Source of the DNA: Eunapius fragilis
Taxonomy: Eukaryota; Porifera; Demospongiae; Spongillida; Spongillidae
DNA length: 64,000 bases
Direction: 5' to 3'
Assembly (NCBI GenBank): GCA_963681505.1
Contig: OY811981.1
Location: 5,190,437 to 5,254,436, forward strand
This document shows, piece after piece, positions 1 through 11,446 of the stretch. Numbering within the stretch: the first letter of the stretch is position 1; the number at the start of each line of letters is the position of its first letter. The translations under genes and the position numbers were made by a program. Below the pieces are notes generated by a model that made no database searches, had not been told where the DNA came from, and saw only the letters and a program-made list of their open reading frames with translations.

Positions 1-308
1 ATGTACTCAGGTACATGTGGATTATATGTCGTGGGAGTTCTCAGTCCTCAAACAACTATATCATACCTGACCACCCGAAGGTATGTATGTATCGTGGAAT
101 TGAGGTACTGCTATTGAAAACTTATAGGGATGCGTTTTTTATTTACTTTTTAGCGCTAGTACAAAAGTATGTACCCTGTTTTATCGTAGCTAAGAATACA
201 ACTAAGTACGTGCAGAACTTACCACAAAACATGTCACGCTTTGCGCATCAATTGGAGTTTCGATTGTTTGGAGTACAATTTATAGCACGGGTGGCGAGCG
301 AGGCAGAA

Positions 309-584
309 ACCGAGTTTAGAACTTTGCGAGAAGTTAGAAGTTATTAAGGAAGTGAAGGCAGGTAAACCAATAGATGATATATCGGTGCTTGTGTACAGTT
401 TGGAATAAGTAAGAGTCAGGCTTACCAACTCTATAAAGATAAGGATGCCTTGCAAGTATCAGCACGAAGTGACAGTGTGCCTGTCCACTCAAAGTTCAGA
501 AAGAACAAAGCCAGGACACTAGAAATCAATCCCGCTGTGTTTGACTGGTTTTGTTCTGTGCGATCGTTTAGAGGTGCTGGTTAA
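309..584 (+). pseudogene. pogo/Tc5-type transposase N-terminal fragment (CENP-B-like HTH), broken
   Basis: Conceptual translation with one frame change gives a helix-turn-helix of the CENP-B/Tigger/pogo type. The first block (about 326-405) reads EKLEVIKEVKAGKPIDDIS and ends in a stop. The second block (about 401-581, another frame) begins FGISKSQAYQLYKDKDAL and continues through a basic RKNKART stretch to VFDWFCSVRSFRGAG before a stop. The order HTH, basic linker and F-x-W-F second helical module matches the DNA-binding half of pogo/Tc5 transposases. No DDE domain follows, so this is a truncated relic. The family call comes from motif memory, not from a search. Confidence 0.55.
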
Positions 585-2019
585 TCCCTACCTCTTGCAA
601 TGGCTTCATTTGGAAGATGAGGTTATGATTCCAACCAGCGAGGAGGAATCATAACTACATGGTTCATGTATGTCCATGCATAGTCATTTACGTAGAGCAA
701 ATATATACACTTGAAGTCGCTACCTGTCCCTATATGCCTCTTGTACAGTGCATCTGTTGTAATGCCTTCAAAAAAATATTACATAAATTTTGGCAGGTAT
801 GCATATGCATTGCCATGTGGAAAGTGTTGAACTCGAATGCATAGTTATTATGCTAAAGTTATGGACATGGAACAATTGATTTATTATGAAAGGTTCTGGT
901 TTCACTCTTCACGTGCATTTTTTGTGGAGGAACCTGTCCTTGACATGGTAAGATATTCCCTATAAATCTAAATTTTGTGCACATGGCAAAATGCTTATTA
1001 TTTTCAGTTGCCAACATTCTGGATGGTTGAAAAAAGACAAGTCTGCATTAACACAAATGATAGACTATGTACAATGGGTATGTTAATTCTGGTGAGGTAC
1101 ACAGAGGGACCAATTTATGAAATGTACGTCTACATAGTGTATAGCTGGGGTACTGGTAAATTCCTAAATGCTATAAAAAGTGTCAACTGGCCAAACCTGA
1201 TCATACATACATCACAGACATTTGTCTGCAATGTCCATCTCACCTCATGGTACCAGAGACCAGAAAGCAATTGATCTGTGATTGTTCTGTGTGGACATGT
1301 GGCTAGGTTGTCATAAGTAATGCATTCGTAATGGGACACGCACTTGCATGCATGTAAAGGTAAACAATTTAATGCTATAATGATGCTATTGAAAGTTTAC
1401 AGATGTTCTTTGATACAGTCACACATGCATGCATAGACATCAGATTATAAAATTGTACCGGCACTCAATGAACTGGGATTGTACTCAGGTTAGCCAATTT
1501 TTGTTTAGTTTTAAAATAAACCGTGAACATATACATGTACATCATTGCACCAACATGGACACGGACAAGTCTGCATGAATAATGTCACAGGTAGGCCCCT
1601 GTTTGAAGTTATTTGAATAATATTGTCTTACCAACAGACTTGAATTGGTGAGTGTGAAAGGAGAACTCATAATGCATATTACATCCACAAGCATGCATGC
1701 ACGCAGTGGGCATTGCGCGGGGCAGGTATATGTAATACATACGCTAGGGAGGTCTGCAAACGCGCGGAACCTATGGCTGGCATGAGGACAATATGGAAAT
1801 AGTCGACAACAGATTGTTTACTTTGCCAGGCACAACGAAGCGGCGCGCTCAAGTGAATTACATTTCAGGTAAGGGCGCCTTCAGCGGTGAATCGCATTAG
1901 AGGGCAACGTGGTTGGTTTGTTAAGACCACGGACTGTTTATTTAAAGAGCAATGAATGTGCCTCATTTTCCGTATCTTTGAGGTGCGATTTTTCCGTATC
2001 TTCGAGTCCCTACTGTAGC
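585..2019. other. Non-coding stretch, no gene recognised
   Basis: AT-rich sequence with short random ORFs in all frames and several ATGCATGC-type runs. No domain, splice-supported exon or repeat boundary could be supported here. Confidence 0.5.
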
Positions 2020-2768
2020 ACTGTTGTAAGAGCTCTAGGAAATCAAGTTTGGCTGCACCAGTGGCCAATGGATTGGTGCTTTGTATCAAACTTGGACTAC
2101 GACATAATGCAATTCAGTCACAGCACTACACACCCATTGCCTGTTGGCTCATTGTATTTTTAATTACATGCACACATAAACAAAAGCAAACATACACATA
2201 CATGCATGCATGCACATGTACACTCACATGCATACACAGGTGCTTTGAACAGATGGGAAAAAGGAGGACATTTTATGAAAGAGGAAGACATATATTTATT
2301 TCGCTTGTGGATATTTTGTCTGGGGCTATGATACCAGTATGAGAATGGCATGTGACTTAGAATTGGATGTCTACCAGGAACAGTAGAAATTTTTGAGACT
2401 GGTTCCTTAACTCTGTACAGGGATAGAACAACAGGCTAAGGCTTTGTGGTCTGTCTAGTGTCCTGCATGTGAATGTAAGCGATGTGCCTTTACCATGAAT
2501 GCGTGCATACCTGTGTGATTCTACTCGTTTAGGTGTGTTTAGCTTGTATAGATGTTGTGACCATCTATTAATGTAATGAGCCTAAGTTGCAGACACAGGC
2601 AACACATACATGTGCATCTAATAGGAGCAATGAAGGGACACACTGCATACTGCTTACCCCAAGAACTGTGATATTGTTGCATGGGAGTGTTATTTTGTGT
2701 GTGACTTGTAGTGAGAGACTATGCAGTCAATGTACACATCATACAGACAATTGTGTGTACAAGATTTC
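2020..2768 (+). repeat. Dispersed repeat family R, copy 1 (left block)
   Basis: This block is repeated at about 16600-17457 in the same orientation. Both share a segment starting GTAAGAGCTCTAGGAA, then a CA/TGCATG-rich run, a segment GAACAGATGGGAAAAAGGAGG, and TTTGTGGTCTGTCTAGTGTC. Partial copies lie at 15061-15373, at 8240-8420, and inverted at about 7985-8100. The family surrounds the DUF7869-type pseudogene at 15.4-16.4 kb, so it may be the non-coding part of that element. Confidence 0.75.
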
Positions 2769-3800
2769 CAATGTGTTGAAGGCATAAATTTTGGGGGTCT
2801 GAGTATTGTCAACAGCACCATTGTGGCCATGTAATACTGCAATAGTGTATGTTATGCCATCAGTGGTGTAAACTGATTGGTCATCGCTTTACTGCTCACA
2901 GGTAACAGTCTCCATAATACCGGATTTTAAACTGGCATGGGTGTAAACTACTAGGGTAACGTACCATTCCAAATCGTCTTCATGTATACATTGCCAAACG
3001 CTGCGCCGGTCTAGTTTAAGTAGGATGACGTGTAGCGATTATCTCAGTCACAAATACACGAGCAACAGCACGTGTGGCCTGTGTCCGAGAAAAAAGAAAA
3101 AACGAATCACCCTCGTAGAAATGAACAAAACATGCAAGCTCAACTACAATACGTGATTGCAAAAGGGTTTGAGCTTATGCACTTTATCTTAGCCTTTGGA
3201 TCGCGTAGGCTCGATCAATTCGATGTTTTCATGTCGCCACGCGCCACCGTAAACTCCCAACTCAACTGATGGAGACGCAGACCGGTGTAACCTAGTGATG
3301 CTCACGTGACAAGCAACTTGCAAAATGTCAGGTCCATCTCCGGATGGCCCAGGCTATCCATTCGAGGGAGGGTGGGGCACTTGATGGGCAGTGTCTCGCA
3401 GTCACGGGGTTAAAATAGCAATGACGGCACAATGGCGGAGCAATCGGAAGAGAAATGAACGACAACTTTCAAACGCCGCGGTTTTGTAACCGCTCATCAC
3501 ATCTCAAACGAAAAGACGCAAAAAATAGCGGGTGCTGTGTTGTAAATGTGCTGCAAATTTGAACGCGAAAAGGCATTCCTTCATCGAGATCCATTGAAAT
3601 CTAACTGTTCTGGTTGTTTAATCATGAGGACCCCTCAGGGAGTAAATAAAAAACATTCGACAACAAAATGCAGTAGTAAAATAGCCCGGTAATATATGTA
3701 GTAAGTTTGAAGGACAAAGCTTTAAAGGTCGCAACGATACTGCAAAATGAATTGAAGAAATGTTAAAAAATCACATAAGCCCGTTTTCTCTTGCGCTGCC
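2769..3800 (+). repeat. Left arm of a ~1 kb inverted repeat (family R)
   Basis: Read 5'-3', this arm is matched in reverse complement by 4921-5942. For example, AAATGAATTGAAGAAATG near 3746 pairs with CATTTCTTCAATTCATTT near 4963. A third copy in direct orientation occupies about 17441-18490. The arms differ by small indels and substitutions, so the pairing is old or has been independently decayed. Confidence 0.8.
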
Positions 3801-3911
3801 CCATATATAGGGAATTCTCTTATCCAAAGCCACAGGGCAAGTTTATTCATATTTCACGTACAGCAATCACTAGCTGCTGGAACTGTGCGGAAAAACTGGT
3901 TGGCGATCGAT

Positions 3912-4025
3912 ATGGAGACTGATGTTATTCGTTTCTTCTTTAATGGCAAAGGGGTAAAAGTCGAAGGAGGCTATAAGGAATATTCCCTAGAAGATTTTGA
4001 TGAGAAGTTCTTTGCTAGAGACTAG
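3912..4025 (+). CDS. Short hypothetical ORF, possibly a first exon
   Basis: A 37-codon ORF starting METDVIRFFFNGKG and ending EKFFARD lies in the loop of the large inverted repeat. Its composition looks protein-like (charged, aromatic, no repeats), unlike the surrounding microsatellites. A GTACGT donor-like site sits at its stop codon, so it could be an exon start captured by the repeat. No family is recognised and no further exon was found. Confidence 0.2.
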   Translation: METDVIRFFFNGKGVKVEGGYKEYSLEDFDEKFFARD

Positions 4026-4235
4026 TACGTCCATTACAATCAACATGGGAAGGATGTGCAATCAACTTCCCGATGCGTATGAAGTGCTGCATAAGCTGGA
4101 CGCGATGTAAACAGTATACATCAGACTCAGTTCCGAATTTAAGGAAGAAACTGTTCTTCGAACGCGTGTATATGTTTATAGTAAAGAAACAAGTATAGAC
4201 ATGTATGTGTGCAGGTAACTAGTTAACTAAAACAT

Positions 4236-4754
4236 ATATAGTCCCTCCTTTCCATATGCACACAGACCTTGGTGATATGCACACATGCACACAAGCACAC
4301 ACACACAAGGACAAGCACACATACAAGCACAAGCACACACATACACAGCCTTGGTGATAAAAAAACTAATTGGTATTGTGGTTAATTATGGCATATGTAG
4401 GAGGAGCTAATCCTTTTGTGTGTATGTGCATGTGTGTGTGTGTGGCCATTTTGTGTGTGTGTGTGTGTAGACCTATCACCAAGTGTGCATATGGAAAGGA
4501 GGGTTAATCTTGTGTGTATGTGCTTATCACAGGCACGCATACATTTACACAGTGCTTGTGTGTATATCACCAAGATCAGTGTGCAAATGGAAAGAAGGGG
4601 TTAATTTGCTAAATAGTTGTCCAGAAGTTATAGAAGTCTCACACACACACAAGCACACAAGCACGCACATATACACATTCTTGGTGATAAAAAATAAGTG
4701 ATATTGTGGTTAATTATGGCATGTGCAAATGTAGGAGGGGCTAATCCTTTGTGT

Positions 4755-4804
<50 letters not shown>

Positions 4805-4850
4805 CTATCACTAAGATCTGTGTTCATATGGAAAGGAGGGTTAATCCTTG
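4236..4850. repeat. Microsatellite block with alternating 30 bp motif
   Basis: (CA)n and (TG)n tracts, including an almost pure (TG)n run at about 4751-4800, separate at least four copies of a motif resembling CCTTTCCATATGCACACAG followed by ATCTTGGTGAT. The motif occurs in both orientations (near 4248, 4485, 4575 and 4815). The same motif caps the third repeat copy near 18510, so it may mark element ends. Confidence 0.65.
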
Positions 4851-4920
4851 TGAGGTGTGTATGTGCTTATCACAAACACACATACATTTACACACATGAG
4901 ACTTCTATAGCTTTTAGTCC

Positions 4921-5942
4921 GGCACAGTGCAAGAGAAAACTGGGCTTATGTGATTTTTTAACATTTCTTCAATTCATTTTGCAGTATCGTTGCGACCTTT
5001 AAAGCTCTGTCCTTCAAACTTACTACATATATTACCTTTTACTACTACATTTAATTGGTGTCGAATGTTTTTTTACTTACTCACTGGGGGTCCTCATGAT
5101 TACACAACCAGAACAGTTAGATTTCAATGGATCTTGATGAAAGAATGCCTTTTCGCGTTCAGATTTGCAGCACATTTACAACACTGCAGTGACTGCACCC
5201 GCTATTTTTTCCGCCTTTTCGTTTGAGATGTGATGAGCGATTACAAAACCGCGGCGTTTGAAAGTTGTCGTTCATTTCTCTTCCGGTTGCTCCGCCATTG
5301 TGCCGTTTAACCCCGTGACTGCGAGACACTGCCCATCAAGTGCCCCACCCTTCCTCAAATCGATAACCCAGGCCATCCGGAGGTGGAGCTGACATTTTGC
5401 AAGTTGCTTGTCACGTGAGCATCACTAGGGCGGTCTGCAGTTGAGTTGGGAGTTTACGGTGACATGAAAACGTCGAATTGATCGAGCCTACGTGATCCAA
5501 AGGCTAAGATAACGTGCGCAAGCTCAAACCCTTTTGCAATCGCGTATTGTAGTTGAGCTTGTATGTTTGTTCATTTCTACGAGGTGATTCGTTTTTTTTT
5601 TTTCTCGGACACAGGCCACACGTGCTGTCGCTTGTATATTTGTGACTGAGATATAATCGCTACACGTCATCCTACTTAAACTCGACCGGCGCAGCGTTTG
5701 TGTTTACTGCAAGGTATACATGAAGACGATTTGGAATGCATGGTACGTTACCCTAGTAGTTTACACCATGCCAGTTTAAAATCCGGTATTATGGAGACTG
5801 TTGCCAGCTGTGAGCAGCAAAGCGATGACTAATCAGTTTACACCACTGATGGCATAACATACACTATGCCAGCGCTATATGGCCACAATGGTGCTGTTGA
5901 CAATACTCGGACCCCCAAAATTTATGCCTTCAACACATTGGA
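4921..5942 (-). repeat. Right arm of the ~1 kb inverted repeat (family R)
   Basis: Reverse complement of 2769-3800, from the CAAGAGAAAAC junction to the CTTCAACACATTGG end. With a 1.1 kb loop it forms a potential giant hairpin. The far end is interrupted by the foldback element at 5941-6231. Confidence 0.8.
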
Positions 5943-6231
5943 AACAAATGATAAAAACATTCTCTATGCGAGAAGGTTGGTGGTATATAGGAATCAAAGG
6001 CGGTTGTGGTGTAAAAAGCAAGGGAGCAAGGCTTGTGATTGAAAAGGAAAAATGAAATATAGCTATATTAGCAGCATGTCATCATGTTTAACTGTGTGTG
6101 CTAATATAGGTCTATTTCCTTTTTCCTTTTCAATCACAAGCCTTGTTCCCTTGCTTTTTACACCACAACCACCTTTGATTCCTATATACCACCAACCTTC
6201 TCGCATAGAGAATGTTTTTATCACTTGTTTC
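5941..6231. mobile_element. Foldback/MITE-like element, 291 bp
   Basis: The sequence is a near-perfect palindrome. Its left end GAAACAAATGATAAAAACATT pairs with the right end AATGTTTTTATCACTTGTTTC, and pairing continues inward for about 115 bp per arm. A second short stem (CTATATTAGCA / TGCTAATATAG) lies at the centre. It sits exactly where the family R arm stops matching, as expected for an insertion. No coding capacity. Confidence 0.7.
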
Positions 6232-6445
6232 CTACATTTTTTTGGTGGATTTAGTATTGTATTTAGTTCTTGAAACTTATATACCCATGTAGCAAGAATG
6301 TCAAATGACAGTTTTATTTTAGAATCTCATGGCCATGCAATTTTTTGAGGTGTGGGTGTACCATTAAAACACACAGTATTACTATTTAAACAATATGTAC
6401 AAGTATCTAATAAAACCCAGGAGCGTGTCATGCATCTTCTGGCAG

Positions 6446-6565
6446 GATATACTGATGTAGAGCAGGTGAGCTAATCCTGCAGCTGGACGTGGAACGACTC
6501 CTGGACCTGAACGTGGAGCTGGACCTGGATGTGGAGCAGGTGGAGCAACTCCTGGACCTGGACCT
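6446..6565. repeat. Short minisatellite based on CTGGACCTGGA
   Basis: Imperfect 6-12 bp units (GGACCTGGAACG, GGAGCTGGACCTG) produce a Pro/Gly-rich ORF on the minus strand that is a repeat artefact. Confidence 0.6.
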
Positions 6566-7984
6566 GGAACAGGCAATTTAAACAACAGGTAGTTAAAAGA
6601 TAAAATTCAAATCCTCCACTGGCAAGTGAAGCCGTATAATATTACATGTACCCACTGATCTCACACTATTATCAGATAAACCATGCCACAATACATGCAT
6701 TGTCAGCAACTTTGACACTACTAGTATTATCAGATATAAACTATACACCACAATACACATTATTACGAAATTGTTGTTGTCAGCGAACAGTGTGCACACA
6801 TTTCAAACAGCACTAAAAGTGGAGAGAGACGCAATATCTACTGTTGCATAAAATATTCCTTCCATTTTAGCGATACACTATACATGCTATAATTTATGTC
6901 CAAATCCAACATTCATGGTGTAACGCACCTTCGGGTGGTCGCTTTGTTGGTCGCGCTTTACATCTTGTGTATTGCACTCGTTTGGCATATCTGTAGGTGT
7001 ATGAGTGGCTAGTTGTTGCCGGGTTTTTTTTCTGTAAGGGCGGTGGTGTGGGGGAGACACATTCTAATTGGAGCCTCTTGCTTCACAAATATCTGCTGTA
7101 GACTGTATACCGTAGTATCTGATCGCGTATGTAGTTCCACTGACAGAATTCGAAAGTTATGCTATATAAGAAGCTATAGCATAGAAATCAATTTGGTCAA
7201 AACAATTATTGCGATAGTGTCGGGTACTTATGTGTATGGTAGTTTTTGGCTTTCATTTCAAGCTGCGCAACGAATGATAGAGTTGAGGGTAACGCACAGG
7301 CATCATGCAGAAAATGATACCTTGAATATTCGTCAGGAGGCTTACTATAACGTTATCGCATATCTGCTCCATTCCATTTCTCAACGGTTTGGCAATATGG
7401 TTGTACATTTATACATGGAGCCGTAGGGACCCTGAAATCATCAAAAAGGCCTCAGATGCTTTAGATTCAGTGCGTATACCTCTTCCACAGCGTGCAGGAA
7501 TATTAAGAATTTGAATCACGCCCACAACACGTGGCTATTATTAAATTATTGCATTTAAAAATAGCTAGCTGATGTAATTGGGTATTTTTAACCGAATACC
7601 AAATGAGGTATAGTTAATTGCCCGAACAGTTAGGCATCTAACAGACACCCGAAGATAACCTGTGGACGCATCCTGAAGCGATTGGTACACTTGGCGTGCT
7701 TTACAAACGTTCCTGTCGTGAGTTATACTATCCCGAAGGAAGAAGAAGAATAAGAAGAAGCCAACGGAGGAGAAACTTTAGGTGGGACCGTGTACGGATG
7801 ATGGGGACAAGTATTTTTGTTCTCTAAAAGTACACTGTCTTGTGACGCAGATACAATGCAGAACTGTTGTCCTTTTTGATATCGCTCGATTGCCACTAAG
7901 AGCGAAGTGACCCGATTCTTAAATGTCCCGCTAGACGTGAGTGACGTTTTTATTGACATTCATGATACTGTTGGATTCCTATAT
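6566..7984. other. Non-coding stretch, no gene recognised
   Basis: The longest ORF (7013-7426, 137 codons, plus strand) has no recognisable motif and no splice context. A short GAA-rich run occurs near 7737-7765. A perfect 9 bp-stem hairpin GGAACCTAC-tagc-GTAGGTTCC lies at about 7984. Confidence 0.45.
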
Positions 7985-8420
7985 GGAACCTACTAGCGTA
8001 GGTTCCGATTTTGTACACACAGTTGTCTGTATGATGTGTACATTGACTACGTAGTCCCTCACTACAAGTCACACACAAAATAACTGTGGGCAGGGGGGGG
8101 GATACCTCCTTCAGTACAGTTGCTGACCTCAAACACACAATGCACTATGAATTTATTATGTACAAAGGCAAACATAGAATGCTGTATGCCCCAAAGTCAC
8201 ATCTACCCCATCCCCATATCAACCACTGACAAACACATGAGTACAAGCTTGACCTGTACAAGTAGCACTGTAGTAGTTTGGCAGCACCAGTGGCTGTTGG
8301 ATTGGTGTTTTGTATCAAACCACAATTGTATGGACTACTATATAATGCAGTTTCAGACAGAGCACTACACCTATTGGCTCAATGTATACTATCAGCTATG
8401 CAACAACATTGTGCACTGAA
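7985..8420. repeat. Fragments of dispersed repeat family R
   Basis: About 8005-8090 is the reverse complement of about 17355-17425 (the TAGTGAGGGACTACGTAGTC region). About 8240-8420 is a direct, diverged copy of 2026-2160 and 16603-16740, sharing GCACCAGTGG and GTTTTGTATCAAAC. Confidence 0.65.
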
Positions 8421-8529
8421 ATTGTTCCCCTGGACAAAATCTGCTAGTAGAATCTGCACATAACCGGCTTACAAATCATGTCCCCCAAGGACACAATACA
8501 CTAGCACATTCTGTCCCCCTCCAGCAGAA

Positions 8530-9075
8530 AATATCCCCTCCACACACATACACACTTGCACACACAAATACACACGCATACACTCATGCACACACACATA
8601 CACATATGCACACCACACATACAGGTACACTCACATCCATACATGTACACATCTCACCACACTACACAATGAAAACACACCAGAGCTTATAAAGCCTCCT
8701 AGCCCCTCATGATGAGCCAAAAGTGGGTTTTATAAGGTCAAAACTTGACAAGCATTATGTCCCTCCCACCTCTCCAAGCATGTCTTCCAATGCATTGTAC
8801 TTTTATGTCTATGCACACACACATACACACAGATACTCTCACACATGCACACACAAAAACACACACATGCATGCACACACACATATACCGGTATATTCAT
8901 ACACACACACACACACACATGCATATACACAAACCCTAGCTACAAACAAGAGACGTAACAAACAAGGCTGAGTAGAGCCCCACAATGACATAAAAATTGT
9001 TCAGCAATGCTTAAAGTACCTCAATACACACATGCACACACACATGCACACACACAAATAACCATACATGCACAC
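8530..9075. repeat. CA-rich microsatellite region with a duplicated unit
   Basis: Interrupted (CA)n and (CACATA)n tracts dominate. A unit containing CTAGCTACAAACAAGAG and AACAAACAAGGCTGAG at about 8935-9030 recurs beyond the Ngaro-like element at about 14815-14900. The retrotransposon therefore appears to have landed within, or next to, a local duplication. Confidence 0.7.
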
Positions 9076-9078
9076 ACT

Positions 9079-9237
9079 TAATGTGTTGTCGGAACTGAGT
9101 AGTAGTAGTAGTAGTGCTGTTGCCAGGCTTCTGATCTGGAGGAATCTAGGGAGGAGAGGGATGGGGGTGGGAAGTGGCCAGCCCCGCTCCTTATGCCAGC
9201 ATGGGGGGATGGGACGTGAAGTCCCCCCTTTTCCCCC
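9079..9237 (-). repeat. Ngaro-like split direct repeat B2
   Basis: Matches 9409-9562 closely, both starting TTAATGTGTTGTCGGAACTG. B2 has two more AGT units and an altered end after CCCCCCTTTTCCCC. It is the outer end of the element. Confidence 0.8.
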
Positions 9238-9285
9238 CCTCCTCTAGAAGTCACAGACTATGATAGTCTGGAGAAAGAAAGAAAG

Positions 9286-9406
9286 AAAAGAAAGAAAAGA
9301 ATCACCAGCCAAGTGTGTCCTCGCACGCCACGCGGTATCCTACCTATCGGTCTGCGCATGCGTTAGGAACCTCCCACATTAACCTAGGTTAACTCGTTAA
9401 CCTTCA
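9286..9406 (-). repeat. Ngaro-like split direct repeat A2
   Basis: Matches 14559-14678, from GAAAGAAAAGAATCACCAGC to TTAACTCGTTAACCTTCAT, with a handful of substitutions. It abuts B1 within 2-3 bp, as expected for the internal B1-A2 junction. Confidence 0.85.
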
Positions 9407-9408
9407 TT

Positions 9409-9562
9409 TAATGTGTTGTCGGAACTGAGTAGTAGTAGTAGTGCTGTTGCCAGGCTTCTGATCTGGAGGAATCTAGGGAGGAGAGGGATGAGGGTGGGAA
9501 GTGGCCAGCCCCGCCCCTTATGCCAGCTTGGGGGGATGGGACGTGAAGTCCCCCCTTTTCCC
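9409..9562 (-). repeat. Ngaro-like split direct repeat B1
   Basis: Near-identical to 9079-9237 and located just downstream (minus strand) of the recombinase ORF. Confidence 0.8.
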
Positions 9563-9711
9563 CAAGGAGGGGTATGTGCCAAGACCCCTCCCCCCCAAGC
9601 TGTAATTAGGTAATCGCTGTAGTGCTCCCTGCCTGCCCTGACCCAGATCCAGAATATGGGATCCCGTGCAGTATCGCATGGGCTATGATATGCAACACAC
9701 ATCTACAATTG

Positions 9712-10691
9712 CTACAAATCAGCCTGGGGGGCAACTAGTTTTGCCGCTACTGAACGTAACTGGGATGGCGGGGTTCGGATGTAGACCGTGTATGCTGCGC
9801 TCTCCCACCTCCCCAGTGTCTTGATCAGAGTCTTGCAGACCGCATGCTGCTGCCGTTGTCGCTGCCCCGATCCTGAAGCTGTGACCGGAGTAGTGAGAGG
9901 GGTCAACCCCCGCCCTCTCCAATGCCCTTCTGACTTCTGCCACCAAGCGGTCCCGAGTTAAACGGTGACCATCTTCAAATAGAAAGAAAGGTCCTGGCTG
10001 TGGTCCCCGCTGGACCATGTAGGCTAACACTGCGGCTACCGGGCAGAGCTGGCTCTTCGTCCCTCCAATGTGAACAGTCACTCCCTTACGGAAAGGATCC
10101 ATCTTGGACGCCTTTATTGCCACCGTGATGTAGGTCGGGTTAACCAGGCTATCGGCTCGTACATCTCCGTAACTGAGGTGGACAGACGGGTCATAAGCAC
10201 CATCAGAAGGCACTATATGATCGCAGGAAGCCGAAGAAGCATATGCAGGAGGCAGCCCAGAGCATAGATGCATCCCACCTCTCTGGTACCCTCGACCATA
10301 CGTCCCGCATCTTCCTCAGGATAGGGGGAGTTATGGGTAGGCGCGGGCGAGGTTTCACCACTGCCAGCTTGCGGAATCCTTTTAAGACATACTCGAGGTG
10401 TGGCATGCCTCCAATGCTGGGATCTTTTCCCCCCAAGGAAATCTGTGCAAATCGGACGCCTGACAAATACATTTTGGCTGTGGAGCAGGCTAAGCCCTCT
10501 CTATAGAGAGATGCGACAAATAGTGACAGTGAGCGTTCGGATACTGGGAATGGCGCTGTATTCAAAGTTGCACACATCCTGATATAGCGGTCACTTCCTG
10601 ACCTGTAAGTGTTTTTGGTCGAGTCAGCTAAACCCGTCGAAAACAATTGCTGAATAATTGCGCCCAATTGACTGACGTCCAGTCCGGTCAC
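9712..10691 (-). pseudogene. Tyrosine recombinase of the Ngaro-like element
   Basis: The N-terminal SAM-like core-binding region is readable at 10691-10290 (TGLADSTKNTYRSGSDRYI onward). The catalytic domain follows in a second frame (10273-9880) with the box HSFRIGAAT, giving the conserved H-x-x-R. A third frame (9860-9790) carries LGRWESAAYTVYIRTP, which contains the nucleophilic tyrosine. At least two frameshifts (near 10280 and 9870) break the ORF. The first catalytic arginine region (FFGFLR) sits right at the first frameshift. In the family this enzyme integrates the circular cDNA. The gene start overlaps the RNase H ORF end by 4 bp on the minus strand. Confidence 0.85.
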
Positions 10692-11164
10692 ACGGTCACC
10701 AAGACGCTCTCCAGCTGTGGAGGGATGCTGTATCGCCGTACTGCGGGAACCTGTGAATGGAAATATGCAAAATCATTGCGAGACAAAGCGTCGGCTAATT
10801 TGTTGTCCTTTCCCGGGATGTGTGAGATGGTTAACATTATACCAAACTTTGCCTTAATGAAAAACAAGCACCGGATCAAGTGCATCGTCCATGTCTCCTT
10901 CGAGCTGCCCACGTTCAAGCTGATGGCCGCCACCTCATTGTCGCAATAGACATGGATCTCCTTATTGATCCACTCCTCTCCCCAAACTGCGCAGGCTAGC
11001 ACTATTGGTAGTGCCTCTTTCGGTGTGATGTGCGTCTCTACCCATTCTGGTGGCCATGAGTACCGCAGCCAACCATCCGGCCACCATGCCGCACAACCCA
11101 GGTTCCCAGATGCATCAGTGTGCACCACAACATCGGCTAGTTGAGGGTCCCCAAAAGGGATCAT
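10688..11164 (-). pseudogene. RNase H domain of the Ngaro-like element
   Basis: An open 158-codon stretch contains VVVHTDASGNLGCAAWW (first catalytic Asp), KEALPIVLACAVWG (Glu region), VYCDNEVAA (second Asp) and HIPGKDNKLADALSR (last Asp). These are the expected RNase H motifs in order, as in DIRS-group pol. It is separated from RT by the MITE at 11183-11441. The open frame here contrasts with the broken neighbours but does not restore function. Confidence 0.85.
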
Positions 11165-11182
11165 AGAAACGCCATTCCAAAC

Positions 11183-11441
11183 CAGAGGCGGATCCAGGGG
11201 GGGGGGGGGGGGGGGGGGGTTGGGGGGGTTGCAACCCCCCTTTCAAACCCGTTATGAATAATTATCATTAGTAACAATTAAGAATTATTGCGAAGTAAAG
11301 ATGGCTGAAATTCGTGTAGTGTTGTGCGCATGACATAATAAAAAAGCGTTGGCGGCTGGGGCTCCGCCCCAAACCCCCTCCCCCGCTTCATGAATATTAA
11401 TTAGCAACCCCCCCTTTTCTGAAATCCTGGATCCGCCCCTG
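11183..11441. mobile_element. hAT-like MITE inserted in the Ngaro-like element
   Basis: Terminal inverted repeats CAGAGGCGGATCCAGG and CCTGGATCCGCCCCTG are flanked by a perfect 5 bp direct repeat CAAAC (11178-11182 and 11442-11446). Excising the 259 bp and one CAAAC copy leaves the retrotransposon reading frame continuous across the site, which confirms the boundaries. The interior is G/C-homopolymer rich with no ORF. The same TIR class and TSD length occur at 45659-45972. Confidence 0.85.
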
Positions 11442-11446
11442 CAAAC

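Noticed and set aside
7013-7426. 137-codon ORF, plus strand
   Set aside because: No recognisable motif, no splice context, amino-acid composition typical of random AT-rich translation.
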